From contig NC_057372.1 of assembly GCF_016906535.1 (NCBI RefSeq), positions 2,337,501 to 2,401,500 of the forward strand: 64,000 bases of DNA. Reading direction: 5' to 3'. Source of the stretch: Rhizoctonia solani (lineage: Eukaryota > Basidiomycota > Agaricomycetes > Cantharellales > Ceratobasidiaceae). Below the pieces are notes generated by a model. That model saw only the letters and a list, made by a program, of their open reading frames with translations, had not been told where the DNA came from and ran no database searches. The stretch's first letter is position 1. Each line of letters opens with the position of its first letter. Shown one piece after another: positions 22,312-33,501 of the stretch. Made by a program: the position numbers and the translations under genes.

Positions 22312-22740
22312 CTTGCTTGTTTTGAACCTGGTCGAGGTCGTTAGTTGCAGAGAGAAGAGCCACGTGCACGTGATTCGTGGTCCGTGTCGTTTGTAATCCC
22401 CCTAACCCCTGCAATTGTGCTCTGTCAATCATTTTTATTTATTTTAAATTTCTCTTAATAAAGTTTACCAGCTACTGTAGCCACAAAACACAGCTAGAAA
22501 TTCGAGCAGCATCGCATTATTCATAAAATCCAACCAGTACTTAGTTATGCTCGCTACAAAATGCACATACTCGTGCTCAACAAGTCTCTAACTACACATC
22601 GAGCTTTATATAGTCGTATACGTACAAAAATAGCCGAAAAATTGTCGAGGACCAGGAATATCCACAGTATCGAAAGCATAAACCAAGTTAAAACATAAAA
22701 AAAAACCCCCGCACAACAGAACAAGAAAGCGCAACAGCAT
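22312..22740. other. Intergenic region between CCCH start and WAPL stop
   Basis: About 430 bp, AT-rich at 22430-22720, with overlapping CACGTG boxes next to the CCCH start. No gene seen. Confidence 0.5.
22361..22372. promoter_or_regulatory. Double E-box CACGTGCACGTG
   Basis: Two CACGTG hexamers back to back, 50 bp upstream of the CCCH gene start codon (22311, minus strand). Confidence 0.5.
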
Positions 22741-25471
22741 TTATGAAATCTCTCTCAATCGTTTTGCGACGCCGAGTGCGATTCCGGAGCCTGCATCTCC
22801 ACCGCCTACCTCTTTGTCTTCATTATCATCATTATTATCATCGTCCTCTTCGTCCCGATTGGTTCGAATCTTGGTCGCTTGTGCCACTTTTTCGTAAGCA
22901 TGGACGAATTGTTCAATGCTTTGGGCCAGATCTTCAAACTTGTTGGAACCTGCCGGGCCTGGTAGTTCTTCGTACACGCCATCCTTGACGGACTCGTCGT
23001 TAACAACCAAAAGTCCCAAGAGAACGGCGAGGTACCCGGCGAGAAACGTTGCATGAAAATCAGCCTATGTTCTATGTTTCAGTAATTACCCTAGGATCAC
23101 AATTTCTGTCTTACCTGGAGGGCACTTTCGTTTTGCAGTTGCCCATACATTCCAACATACAGATTCAATAGGGGCTTCCGGTTTTTGCATTGACACTCGG
23201 TCGAACATTTTCGATTCAACGGACATGAACTGTATATCCCTGCAAATCGTTAAATTGCCAAGTCCGTATACATGCTACTTATGCTACTCACTAAGGCTTC
23301 GAACTTGCTTAACCCCCACAGAGCCCTCTTTCACCAGATTAAGCAATAGTGCCAATCCGAGACAGGCATGTTCAAACTGCGTAGATTGAGTGCTCGGATC
23401 ACCCCCCTTTGCTACAAAATGAGTGATAATGTGAAAGTTCAGCGGGTTCCGGCTACCAAGGCCGCCATTGACTGGTCCCAGGTTCGGCGTCTTGGGAAGA
23501 CTGGTGGGGTAGATCGCTCGTAAGCAAGACCAGGGTTTTCAGACATCCGAGAGCGCACTGTCCGGAAAGCGTAGAGACTGTCGATCGGATGAGTTAGTAT
23601 GATGTGCAGGGGCAGATATGGAAAATCCCGTACCTCCACTCTCCAGATCTTCTGGATCGCTTGTCATTAAGATTTGGCAAACCCTACAGAGCGTTGCCAC
23701 ACGGTTCGAAAACTCTTCTACTTCTTTCCCAAGCAAACCATTCTTCGTCTTCGTCACTCGGCTCGTATTGGTCGATCGCGAATTGACAACTCCTTAGCAA
23801 GTTGCTCATGAATTGTAATAAGTGCAGCGAGCCCACGCCAGAGGGTGGCAATACATTTAGGCCGGTAGAATATCCAAGTAGTCGGGTGTCGAATACATCC
23901 ATATATGCCGAGGTGCTGGCAATGATATCCAACAGCAAGGAGCGGGTAGTGGGTCTGGGCACAAGCAGAGACATTCCATGTGAGATGAGAAGTCGTGTAG
24001 TTACCTAGAATAAACGTTAGCCGCGGTATTCGCAGTCATAACGGTGAATCAGAAGCTACGAACCACTTGTCCGGTTGGGGTGAGTTTGATGTTCTGGCAC
24101 AAACCCAGCAATGCACAAAGCTATACGAGCAACCTATTAGGGAATACATATCCAAAAGAAAAAGCTCAAACTCTAACCTGCTTCCGCTCGACCTTCCCGA
24201 CTCCGGCTCGCTTGGCTACATCCGCGTACATAGCCCAGCTGCTGTCGGATGCTGCGGCCTCCAATCCATCAAAGTCCCGAGCCCGATTAAGTATAAAACA
24301 GAATGTAGAAGGAAGTTTCGAATCTTGCAGCGCGCCTGCGACGTCCTGAAGCTCTCGCGCAACAAGGCAAATGAAAATAGCAGCGATCGCATCAAATACC
24401 TATCCCACCCATCACGCACAAAGGATTCGAAAAGTGGGGGTGGGTTGGTCGGTTAGCACTTGTCAAGGAAACAAAGCTAATTCAGCCTACTCGGTCACCG
24501 GCCTCGAGCACTGACTGGTGAATTGCTCTCCACGCACGCCCTAGCACGTCTGATGCTCTTGCACGAAGCACAAATCCTTTTTCATGCATCCTGGTGACAA
24601 ATTCTACCGCACTGAGGCATTTGAGTGAGAGGAGGGGGCGATCAGCACCAAACAACGGCGATTCGACCGGTCAGGCTTACCTAGCCCGTCGCACTTTGAC
24701 CCCACTCTCATTCTCCAATCCCTCGGGACATATTCAATGTCATCTCCAAACCGCCTGGACTCGCCCTTGACTCTCATCTCAGTAATGCTACGCAGATCCG
24801 TTTCCCCGTTAAAAGTAATATTCTTAGTGGACGTATCCTGCTGAAGTTCTTCTTGAGACTCAGACTGGAGAAGGTCGTTATAGGATTGGGTGGAAGTGAG
24901 TCGAGGTATGGACAAGGTAGATGAGTTTAGGTCAGGATCAAGATCCTCGATCGGTGCCAGGAACGACCGAACTTGCGAGTACGTTCGGCGTGGAGCAGAC
25001 ATCCCAAGCGTTGCAGAGGCAGTGCTCATCGAGCCCTCGATTGATTTCTTGGTCTGAGAGGGCGTATCATGTTTATTCGACTGAGACTGCGATCCCAAAT
25101 TTGGAGTTGAGGCAGAGTCTCTCTGGCTATCTTCCTTGTCGCGTGGGGGCGTGGCGGTTCGACTACCACTCCCCAGAACAGTGTTGCTGCTAACGGATCG
25201 CGAGAATTCACCTCGGGGTTTCATACGTCGTGAAATAGAGGCACTTTGTGGTGTGCGTGCAGACGAGGGCGTAGATTCAAGTGTGGGCTGCTGCAATCGA
25301 GACAGACATGGGTGAATGTGGGACACGCGGGAGATATGAGCTTACGGAACGAGCAACTTTTGGAGGCAATCCGCGCTTCTCATCGTCAGATGCAGTAGAC
25401 TCATTAGAGCTCTGGTCAGAGTCGATACGAGGAGGCTTCTTGCGTTTTGTTGATCGAGATGTTACAGGCAT
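22741..25471 (-). CDS. WPL1: WAPL/Rad61-type cohesin release factor
   Basis: Wings-apart-like protein, which opens the cohesin ring and releases it from chromatin. The N-terminal third is basic and Ser-rich (MPVTSRSTKRKKPPRIDSDQ) and disordered. The WAPL domain starts with DLRSITEMRVKGESRRFGDD, then (one base corrected near 24725) EGLENESGVKVRRA, SAVEFVTRMHEKGFVLRARA and DVLGRAWRAIHQSVLEAGDR. Helical repeats continue with IAAIFICLVARELQDVAGAL, FILNRARDFDGLEAAASDSS, MSLLVPRPTTRSLLLDIIAS and VEEFSNRVATLCRVCQIL. The end is LAGYLAVLLGLLVVNDESV and an acidic DEEDDDNNDDNEDKE stretch. Stop at 22743-22741. Eight or so exons. It is head-to-head with cyclin L, only 250 bp apart. Confidence 0.82.
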
Positions 25472-25721
25472 GGTAATAGAGTGGGCTTGGAATACCCAGA
25501 AATTTAATCGGATAACAAGTCAGAAGTAAGGCGTGCGATATATTAAAGCAATACGATCGTCAGCTCTACGTGTGTTGAAATGTGTATTGTCAAACTAGAA
25601 CCAGGTCATCGAGTCCAAAAACAAGACATTCGATATCAATTCGGGGCTGACAACACGAATAAGCGCCGAGATCACAACCGCGCTTTTCTGTCAACCACTT
25701 GGTTAATGTCATTCGAGACTG
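25472..25721. promoter_or_regulatory. Compact bidirectional promoter, WAPL (-) / cyclin L (+)
   Basis: Just 250 bp separate the two start codons, so the promoters must share sequence. Both products are nuclear proteins. No CACGTG or clear TATA box seen. Confidence 0.55.
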
Positions 25722-26939
25722 ATGTCGACCATACCATATCCTTTAGCATCCCTTTCCCAAATATCCCAAACACCGTCTCAAGGCGATGGAATTTCATCTG
25801 AAATCGAGGTGGGTCTACGGGCATATGGCTGCAAGCTCATCCAACAGGCTGGATTGTTGCTAAAACAGTGAGTTGGAATACATTCATAGCAGTCATTCAC
25901 GATCTGATAAAACTCTTAGGAACCAAGTGGCGATGTCTACCGCACAAATACTTTTTCAGCGATTCTGGTATGTTACATCACTCAAACAATTTAGTGTTTC
26001 GGTATGTCATCATATCGTTTTGTTCGAACCACCTAGCACTTTTACTCATGGTGTTAGGCTAGGATATAGGAATGGGAGCTTTATACTTGGCATCTAAACT
26101 TGAAGAATGCCCGATCCGGATGCGAGACCTCATCAACGTTTACGACCTGCTTCTTGCTCGAGCAAAACATAGCTTACGGGAAGATGACCAGGTAGGACCT
26201 GAATACTTCATGATTTAATTTCTAACAACTGTTCAGCCATTTCACTACACGCCGATGGGCTATTTCGATAACGCATTCTATGACGCCAAGGACGCACTAG
26301 TTGTGGCCGAAATGCAATTGCTGAAACGGCTAGGTTTCGATGTCCGTGCTCGGCTGCCTTATGGCACAATGGTCAACTATGCTCAAGTATTGAACCTAAC
26401 GGATGCAAAAGGAAAGAACGGACAAGGCGTCCCCCAATTGGCATGGAGTTATTTGAACGATGCGTATGTACCTTGGGTCTAAATGCTAGTGTGATCTCAC
26501 AACTGACGCAGCAGGTCGTAGCCTTCAAACACCCGTATATGCCCTTTATCCAGTTCCAACTATTGCTTGTGCCGCTCTCCATCTAGCCGTACGCCACGCA
26601 GGTATTCCACTACCCGGAGATCGTATGGACAAGTCTGCACATGGCCCCATCGCGAACGATGACACGGACACTAACGCAGTCATTGATGAAACACTTTCGA
26701 GGGAACAAGAATTACGACGAAAACTCGAACTTAGAAACCGAGAGACTCGGGAGAATGACGAACCGGTGTGGTACACGTTATTTGATGTAGAGAGAGAGGA
26801 CTTGGAGGCAGTGGCAGGCTGGGTTATGCGGTTATATCAACCCCAAAAATCAACTTACGAGAAAACCATCGTCGAACTAGTTGTAGGAGGGAAGAAATCT
26901 GTTCGGGCGTGGGTAGACGGACATGCCGAGAATATTTAG
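25722..26939 (+). CDS. Cyclin L-like protein
   Basis: L-type cyclin, the partner of CDK11-type kinases in transcription and splicing control. The start MSTIPYPLASLSQISQTPSQ at 25722 is chosen because it is in frame with the first cyclin helix, GLRAYGCKLIQQAGLLLKQ. After an intron comes NQVAMSTAQILFQRFWYVTS, then DIGMGALYLASKLEECPIRM with RDLINVYDLLL. Next are FDNAFYDAKDALVVAEMQLL, KRLGFDVRARLPYGTMVNY and LAWSYLNDA, then TIACAALHLAVRHAGIPLPG in the second cyclin fold. The block MSTAQ(I)LFQRFWY and the LASKxEExP motif are diagnostic of cyclin L/K/T, with the L-type fit best. A charged SREQELRRKLELRNRETREN insert lies in the second fold. The C-terminus lacks the RS tail seen in animal cyclin L. 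Five exons, frame intact, stop 26937-26939. Confidence 0.85.
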
Positions 26940-27832
26940 ATTTGTATAGTATTGTTTGCTCGATTGTAGTGTATTGAGCTGAGATTCAAAATACCTATTA
27001 CTTAGGTATGGGGGTGCATTCCATATGAGTTTGTGATGGGTCGAAAGGCAATTGACAAAAATATCCCATATTCTTCAGTTACGTGTGAGTGTTGGTTATA
27101 AGAGAAAGTCCACCGGACTCGCCTGCATTGTAAGAAACAAGTCTTTTGCTGCCATGGACACCTAACAAAATGTTGATCATTGTTATTGACGAGATGTGAA
27201 TTTATTTCAAAAAATACCTCGATACAATCCTCGCCTCCTCCTGGTCTCTTTCTGCATAATTGCGCACTACGGGAGTTACGATCACCATCAAAAGCGTATG
27301 TAGCACTAGCCGCAGTCTACTACATATCAGTTTAAAATAAACAACATCATACAAGGGAAAAAGCTCGCCTGTACGAAAGCTTTCACTGTCTCCTGAGGAG
27401 TAGGCATTTTGAAGCAAAGTCGGTAGGGTCGCCTACGTCAGAATTGTCTGCAGAGTTTTGGCGCCAAATACACTCGTCGATCATCGAGTCACGTGACGAG
27501 TTTCCTTGTTTCCACTTTAGGCTTAAGTTTGACCTTCCTCCGCACTCGTGTACTCTGAAACAGCAGCCCATACTTTTTAGCTAGATTGACGCCAAACAAA
27601 AAATAAAATAAAATGAGGCTTACGCTCCTAGGTACCACTTGATCTCCTAAAGTATGTATGCGCCTCTCGGAATAATGGTACAAGCCACCTTGTTGCGCTC
27701 TTGGCGGGACATCTAACAAGCCCTGCGAACTGTGAAACATATAAGAGGACTGCTCAAATCTGGTTTACAGTACATCAACTTCCTTCAAACACTCTCACTC
27801 TCAAATACTCTTAGTTAAATCGCTATCCATTC
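26940..27832. other. Intergenic stretch, possible small minus-strand gene
   Basis: Minus-strand frames at 27202-27417 (VVRNYAERDQEEARIVSRYF) and 27489-27740 (DVPPRAQQGGLYHYSERR then a hydrophobic run) could be exons of one small membrane protein, but I could not join them convincingly. A CACGTG lies at 27490-27495. Confidence 0.35.
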
Positions 27833-29227
27833 ATGGCTTTACCCCTGGTTCGACTCAATGCATGCGTTAGAACACCTGCGTTTATAAACGTTAATAATTC
27901 CACTCAAACTGTCCCGGACTGCGTTTATCGTGGCACTTCTGAAGGATACTCAGCTGCCACACAGGATAAAGTCTCTCACACCACCGGGCTCCAAGCAATT
28001 GAGCGATTGCGCAAGCGACTTGATGCTATTGACGAGCACACTCGGGAGATCCGCAGTGCTCGACACATCTTGTTGAGGAGAGAGCAACTACTGGTCCAAG
28101 AGCGTGACGAGCTTGTGGAATGTCTTAATTCCATTGAAGTAGCATTTTTAACAAAGATCCCTGCTTACCCCAATAGTAGTCTGCGACCGGTCGTCCCTCA
28201 TGATGATGTGACCAGTTCAATCCGGTGCAAGTTCAAACTCCCAAATAACAAACGTCGGGCCATCTCAGGTGAGCAATTGAGCTCTTCATTCCAATTTTCT
28301 GATGATCAACATCCATAAAAGACTCGTCGGATCGACCTACAGTCCGCAAAAGCCCTTTCCACTCGGACGACCGAGGTGGGTAGAAGCACGACCTCCTCTT
28401 GCATTGATTACTGAATCAAGTGTGTTAAATATAGTGAACAATATGGGTGTCTCAAACTTCGCTCCACTTGCTTCACTTGAAACCGAACCTACTCTAATCA
28501 TGGAATGTCCTTCTCACTTACTCGAACCGTCAAAATCACTTCCTAGACCGCCACCCTCACCCGTGTCCTTTGCGAAAACCTCAGGCTCTTCATCATGGTC
28601 CCCAAGGATGACTCGAGGAGTCACCAGGTTTTCGCCTGGAAGTAGTACTCCGCGCATTGGTCGTAGCCGTAGCTCTAGCCCTTTGACCCAGATGTTTCCA
28701 CCCCCCGTCCGCCCTAGCCCTAAAACTCCCGTTCCTACCACGGGATACAATCCCGTTATTCGAGATTTAACTCCCATAGATTTTAAAACTTCAAGCCTGT
28801 TGCACATACCAACTCCGCGGAGACCCGCCATTCGCTGGTACCCGAGTCCAACCTTCAGCCGGAGTCGACACATCAAGATGATAACCCGGACTACCCCTCA
28901 ACTCGACTCTCTGGACCGCAGAAAGGGTCTATACCAATCTATTTAATGCTCAATAGCTCTTCCTCTGGTTGGAGTCTGACACACATGGGCCCAGAACGCA
29001 CACCTTCTCCTCTAATGAGTACTCCTAGTTTCTGCCAGACCGAAGAACTCGATTTACAGACAAAATGCGAGGAGCTTAAAAAACTAGCAGAATCGAAGGA
29101 TCAGGACACCAGGGAAATATACGAGAAGGCGTCTTGTAATTTGGATGGGCCCGCATCCAGAACGAGGGCTCGTGTGAGTGGGGCTGGGGCTGGGGCTTGC
29201 ATGAACAAGGGAAAGATGCGCGCATGA
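27833..29227 (+). CDS. Unknown protein: N-terminal coiled coil and Pro/Ser-rich disorder
   Basis: I do not recognise the family. The ATG at 27833 opens a 160-residue frame with a strong coiled coil (AIERLRKRLDAIDEHTREIR, then LLRREQLLVQERDELVECLN). Exon 1 ends at a GTGAGC donor near 28268. After a short intron the next exon reads RPTVRKSPFHSDD. Downstream is a Ser/Pro/Arg-rich disordered stretch (PRPPPSPVSFAKTSGSSSWS, then RIGRSRSSSPLTQMFPPPVR). A frame change near 28795 leads to TNSAETRHSLVPESNLQPES and on to a last helical segment EELDLQTKCEELKKLAESKD, ending GKMRA at 29225-29227. Splicing past exon 1 is tentative. The composition suggests a scaffold-like or nuclear protein, which is inference only. 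Confidence 0.5.
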
Positions 29228-29402
29228 TTGACTTTTTGGCTGATTTGGCATAGTATGATAATTCCATAACGGATGTATTGGTTTTGAGGCCATGAATCGA
29301 TTTATGCGAATGATTGCATGATCATATATATGGACAAATATATATGTTAATTAGGATATCTCGAATGTATCGTACTGGTTGCACGTGAAAACTTGTGAAG
29401 AG

Positions 29403-30814
29403 CTACACTCTCATAGCCCAAACAAAATCATAATGGGTTTCAAGTTGCCACTTCGAGCCATCCTTCAGATCTTCAGCTAGCTCTGAAATAATCTGGTCTA
29501 TCTCATCTTCAGCCATCCCACCAATGTCAATCAGATTAGGACGAAATCCATTGTATAACTCCACTGTTTGGCGCTGCATAATTCTGCCGGCTTCTTGACC
29601 TATCTCGTCTGTAATCAAAAATCTGGTATTAGAATATTGGATACTGTGTTGTTTCGAGGCATACCGTTTGCCCAAATGCCTATGGGAACGGCCACCTGCT
29701 TCTCTTGTACACTGGTCCACATCGAAGGGTTATTCCGGATGGCCGGAGCTATTTGACTTGCTATAGACCAGTATGCGGGCCTCCCATCCCTGTCTAACAA
29801 AGGTTTGTTTTGGTCCTTTTTATGAACATGTCCACCGCGTGCTACCGCATGATCGGCTTTGTCAAGTGAAGGAGGGCGGTGTCCTTTGCGTGATACTGGT
29901 GGTGACAACTCGACCAGCTGAATAACACCCCCTGTTCGAGCCTTGAATGAGTAACTATATGGATAACACGGCTTGAATTTTACCTGGACGTAGCACTCGG
30001 TGGATCTCCTTGTAAACACTAGTTCTTTCAGCTATCTATAAAGGTTCAACGTATTAAAACGTGCGAATATCGTGGGACGATGGTGACTTACACTTGGGGC
30101 AATTCTCATTTGGACAACGTCAAAGGAGGCGTCTCCAAAAGGAAATTGTTTGGCTCCAGCAAGTCATTAGCCAGGCGAAAGCACAGCGCAGCCGATCATA
30201 CTCACTGACGTCTCCCACAACAAATGATACATTTCCAGGTACATCCCGGTAACTATACAACCAGTTCAATGTCCTTTGGACCAAAACGGGCAAAACAATG
30301 TAACTCACGAGAGTCCTGGTTTACTCAGGTCAATTCCAACAACGCGTGCTTGAGGGAACTCGCGGGCAATCTGAAGGGCATCTCAGTATACTTTAACACT
30401 TGAAACGCGTCCTGATGATAAACACCTCCACTACCCAAATTCCAGTTCCGGTTGCAACATCCAAGATATCTTTCGGACCTTCTCCTGAGTTCAACTGTGG
30501 CAAAGGTGCGGTATAATTTGATCCTAATGTCCCTTCGTTAACCACCACCACTGCAACAGCCCTATTCCAAACCGGTAATGAATTATACTCACCAACCATT
30601 AACTTGAGGGCCTGAAACTGGTCATTCAGGCGATCAGACTCTCTTTCGTCATTACTAATAGTAAAGCAAAAGAGAATATTGGCGCGTTGTATCAGCCATC
30701 ATAATATAGGCCCTTGTAGCAAGAAACTCACGGAAGTCCGTAGTTGCTCCCAGACCGATGAAATTGACGTCCGTGGCGAATATGCACGTCTGGAACATCA
30801 ACAGTAAGATTCAT
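29403..30814 (-). CDS. SAM-dependent methyltransferase, paralog A of a tandem pair
   Basis: Class I methyltransferase of the large basidiomycete group related to LaeA-type enzymes; substrate unknown. The start MNLTVDVPDVHIRHGRQFHR at 30814 leads to SGSNYGLP, then NDERESDRLNDQFQALKLMV. SAM motif I is KDILDVATGTGIWVVE, followed by the acidic loop VVGIDLSKPGLS and GNVSFVVGDVSEY. The C-terminal half has GGVIQLVELSPPVSRKGHRP and AYWSIASQIAPAIRNNPSMW, ending GSKWQLETHYDFVWAMRV at 29405-29403. About seven exons. The gene 900 bp upstream on the same strand (31709-33097) has the same exon order and matching blocks throughout, so the pair arose by tandem duplication. Neighbouring genes are unrelated, so context gives no hint of substrate. 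Confidence 0.75.
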
Positions 30815-31708
30815 TTCAAGAAAATGAAGCCAACAACAAGCAGATGCAGGCGGCGTCCTCTCGGAGATGGATGGCTGGATATACGACCCAATGGCATCTT
30901 TATATACGGAAAACGCCCATGGGCATGTCATTTATCGAAAAAGCTTTGAGCAAACGTAATAAATGCCCAATTCATATTAGTTTGCAGCACGAATAAGTCG
31001 GTTTCAGCATGTCAACTTCCTGAGCTAGCCTTATGGAATTGAATTGAGAGAATAAGCTGAGTTTGAAGTACACAGGCGTGACAATCTTTTGTTTCAACAG
31101 TACAACCCCTAATTATTAGTTGGGACCTCCTTTCTGGAAACATGGGCAGGGAGCCTGACATAGACCTGACATGTGCTATTCGGATCTTATGGAGAACATG
31201 CACATGACTGGGATCCTGTAAAGTGATACGCGCATATAATTCGTGTAAGTATCCTTGTCACGGCAAGCAAGTGCTGTTGCTGCTGCTACGGGAAAATTCG
31301 ATTTTGCTCATGAGTGATCAACATTTCAAAACGTTAGAAAAAAGTGGCACTCTCGAAAGAGAACACCGTCCCTTAAGAGATACTATGCCTCGCAGACCGA
31401 TCCATCGATAGTGGAGACATGAGGACCTCATGATGATAAGGATGTGTAAGTGGCCTAATTGTTCCTTTTGACAATAGTTTTGAGGAGCGTCGCATCTACA
31501 GGAATGTAGGGATTCATTGAGGCGTCACGCCTCATGAGCCCCCAGTTTGCTTTCGAGTGTATAAGCCCTTTATCCGATCTCAGTTGTCCAATAAAGATAA
31601 AGTGATAGTAGAGCCTGGTAATTACAAGCAGATCAACAGGGGCTATTCGAGCGTAATAAAAGACATGGGGCTTGGATCCGATTGTAGAACCCAATTACAA
31701 ACTGGTTA
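30815..31708. other. Intergenic region between the paired methyltransferases
   Basis: About 890 bp, AT-rich, with no recognisable gene or repeat. The part nearest 30815 presumably carries the paralog A promoter. Confidence 0.5.
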
Positions 31709-33097
31709 TCAAGTCTTGACTGCCCAAACGAAATGGAATGGAGCTTGGAGTTGCCACCTCGAGCCATCTTCGAGTTCGTTACCTAGCTTTGTAATCATAC
31801 TGTCTACCTCGCCTTCCGTGAGTCCAGCGTCATCGATCAAGTTTGGACGGAACCCTTTGATTAGCTCAACGGCACAGTGTTGCATGAGTCGACCCGCCTC
31901 CCGACTGACCTCATCTGTACCCGAAAATTGTAATTAATAGATTGAACTTGAACCATACATATATGCGTACCTTGTGTCCATACGCCAATGGGAACAACCA
32001 CCAACGTCTCATGGATGCTCATCCACATCGAAGGAGCACGGCGAAGATCACTTGCAATCCTGTTCCCCATAGACCAGTCATCTTTATCATTGCCATTCCT
32101 CCTCTGACGGGCTGTCTCTCCCTTGGATTCGCTCTTGTGACCACAGCGGATTATTGCTTGGTCAGTCTCATCCATTGCAGGAGGGGTACGCCCTACGCGT
32201 GATGTGTGAGGAGACGGCTCTACCAATTGAATAAAACCTCCTATTTAGGGTTAATACACCAATCACGGGGTCGCTGAGGAAAATATCCTACCAGGTCGTA
32301 GCACCCGGTGAATCTCCTTGTATATAGAGGTTCGTTCGTGTATCTATGCGTATGTGGTCGCATCAGTGTTTTGAAGCTTGATCATTTTTGGAGGGTCTTA
32401 CACTTGGGACAATTCTCATCTGAACGACGTCAAAAGATTGGTCTTCGAATGGTAATCTTTTTGCTGGGTTGACTTTAGGATAACCTGCCACGAAAAAAGA
32501 GCAGTGTTTTACTCACTAATATCTGCTATTACAAAAGATGCATTTTGAGGAATATTACCACTGGTAGACGAAAATTAATACTGGAGTCTCCTACGCAAGT
32601 AGACACTCACAGTGCTCCTGGATTACTCATATCTATTCCAACAACTTGTGCTTTGGGAAACTCGCGAGCCATCTGGATTGCCAGGAGTTAGGTGGGGCTT
32701 AGACCGGTAGTCATCAGTCTATTTCATTACCTCTATGGCCCAGATTCCACTTCCACTTGCAACGTCTAGCATATCTAATGGTCCTTCGCCCGCATTCAGC
32801 TGCCGCATGGGCGCAGTATAGTTCGCACCTATGGTTGCAGCTATTAGTACTCCGAGGTTTGTCCAATCTGAATGTCGTTAGGTGGTAAGTACCAAGCATC
32901 ATTTTTAGTGCTTCATTCTGGTAGTTGAGGCGAGTATGTTCCCCCTCGTCGTTGCTAAAAGGATGAGGGGCGAAGGATGTAAGAGACTTCTCGAATATCG
33001 ATCAATCGACTCACGGAAGCCCATAGTTACTCTTGGTCTTATGAAACTGGCGCCCATGGCGAATAACGACATCTGGTGAACTAGTGGCGAGTTCCAT
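31709..33097 (-). CDS. SAM-dependent methyltransferase, paralog B of a tandem pair
   Basis: Paralog of 29403-30814. It starts MELATSSPDVVIRHGRQFHK at 33097, then SNYGLP, NDEGEHTRLNYQNEALKMML and NYTAPMRQLNAGEGPLDMLD. SAM motif I is DVASGSGIWAIE, with VVGIDMSNPGAL and QNASFVIADIS following. The C-terminal half matches paralog A: SMGNRIASDLRRAPSMWMSI, VVVPIGVWTQG, AVELIKGFRPNLIDDAGLTE and SRWQLQAPFHFVWAVKT at stop 31711-31709. The substitutions are spread along the whole protein and the motifs are intact, so both copies look functional and are not recent duplicates. As in copy A, the substrate cannot be read from the sequence. Confidence 0.75.
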
Positions 33098-33501
33098 AGC
33101 GTCACTAAGAATATGGTTGAATGGAATTGGAAAACGAGATCGTGAAACAAAAAACTTCTGGGAGATACCCCGGAGGCTATATACCTTTTCTTACCCTTGG
33201 GATTTAAAATCCACTTGGAGCTGACGATGGCGTTCGTAAGTCTGGTATTGTATCAGTGTTCCAGTACCCATATGGACTTGTTAGAACAACCTAGATTATG
33301 CACCGGCATGACAAAGTCTTGGGAGTGATGGAGCTGATATATTGGCCCTTGCTTGCCGTTATGATCCGACGCAGCGTAAGAAATTTATAACAATTATGCG
33401 GTTCTTGAGACCGAAATAGGAAATGAGTTCAAACTGGGACGCAAGTATATATTCTGCTTGAGATCCGAGAGTACGGCTACATGGGCAAGATGGAATGTTC
33501 A
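33098..33501. other. Intergenic region upstream of methyltransferase B
   Basis: About 400 bp between the methyltransferase B start and the S28 peptidase stop, presumably the B promoter. No gene seen. Confidence 0.5.
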
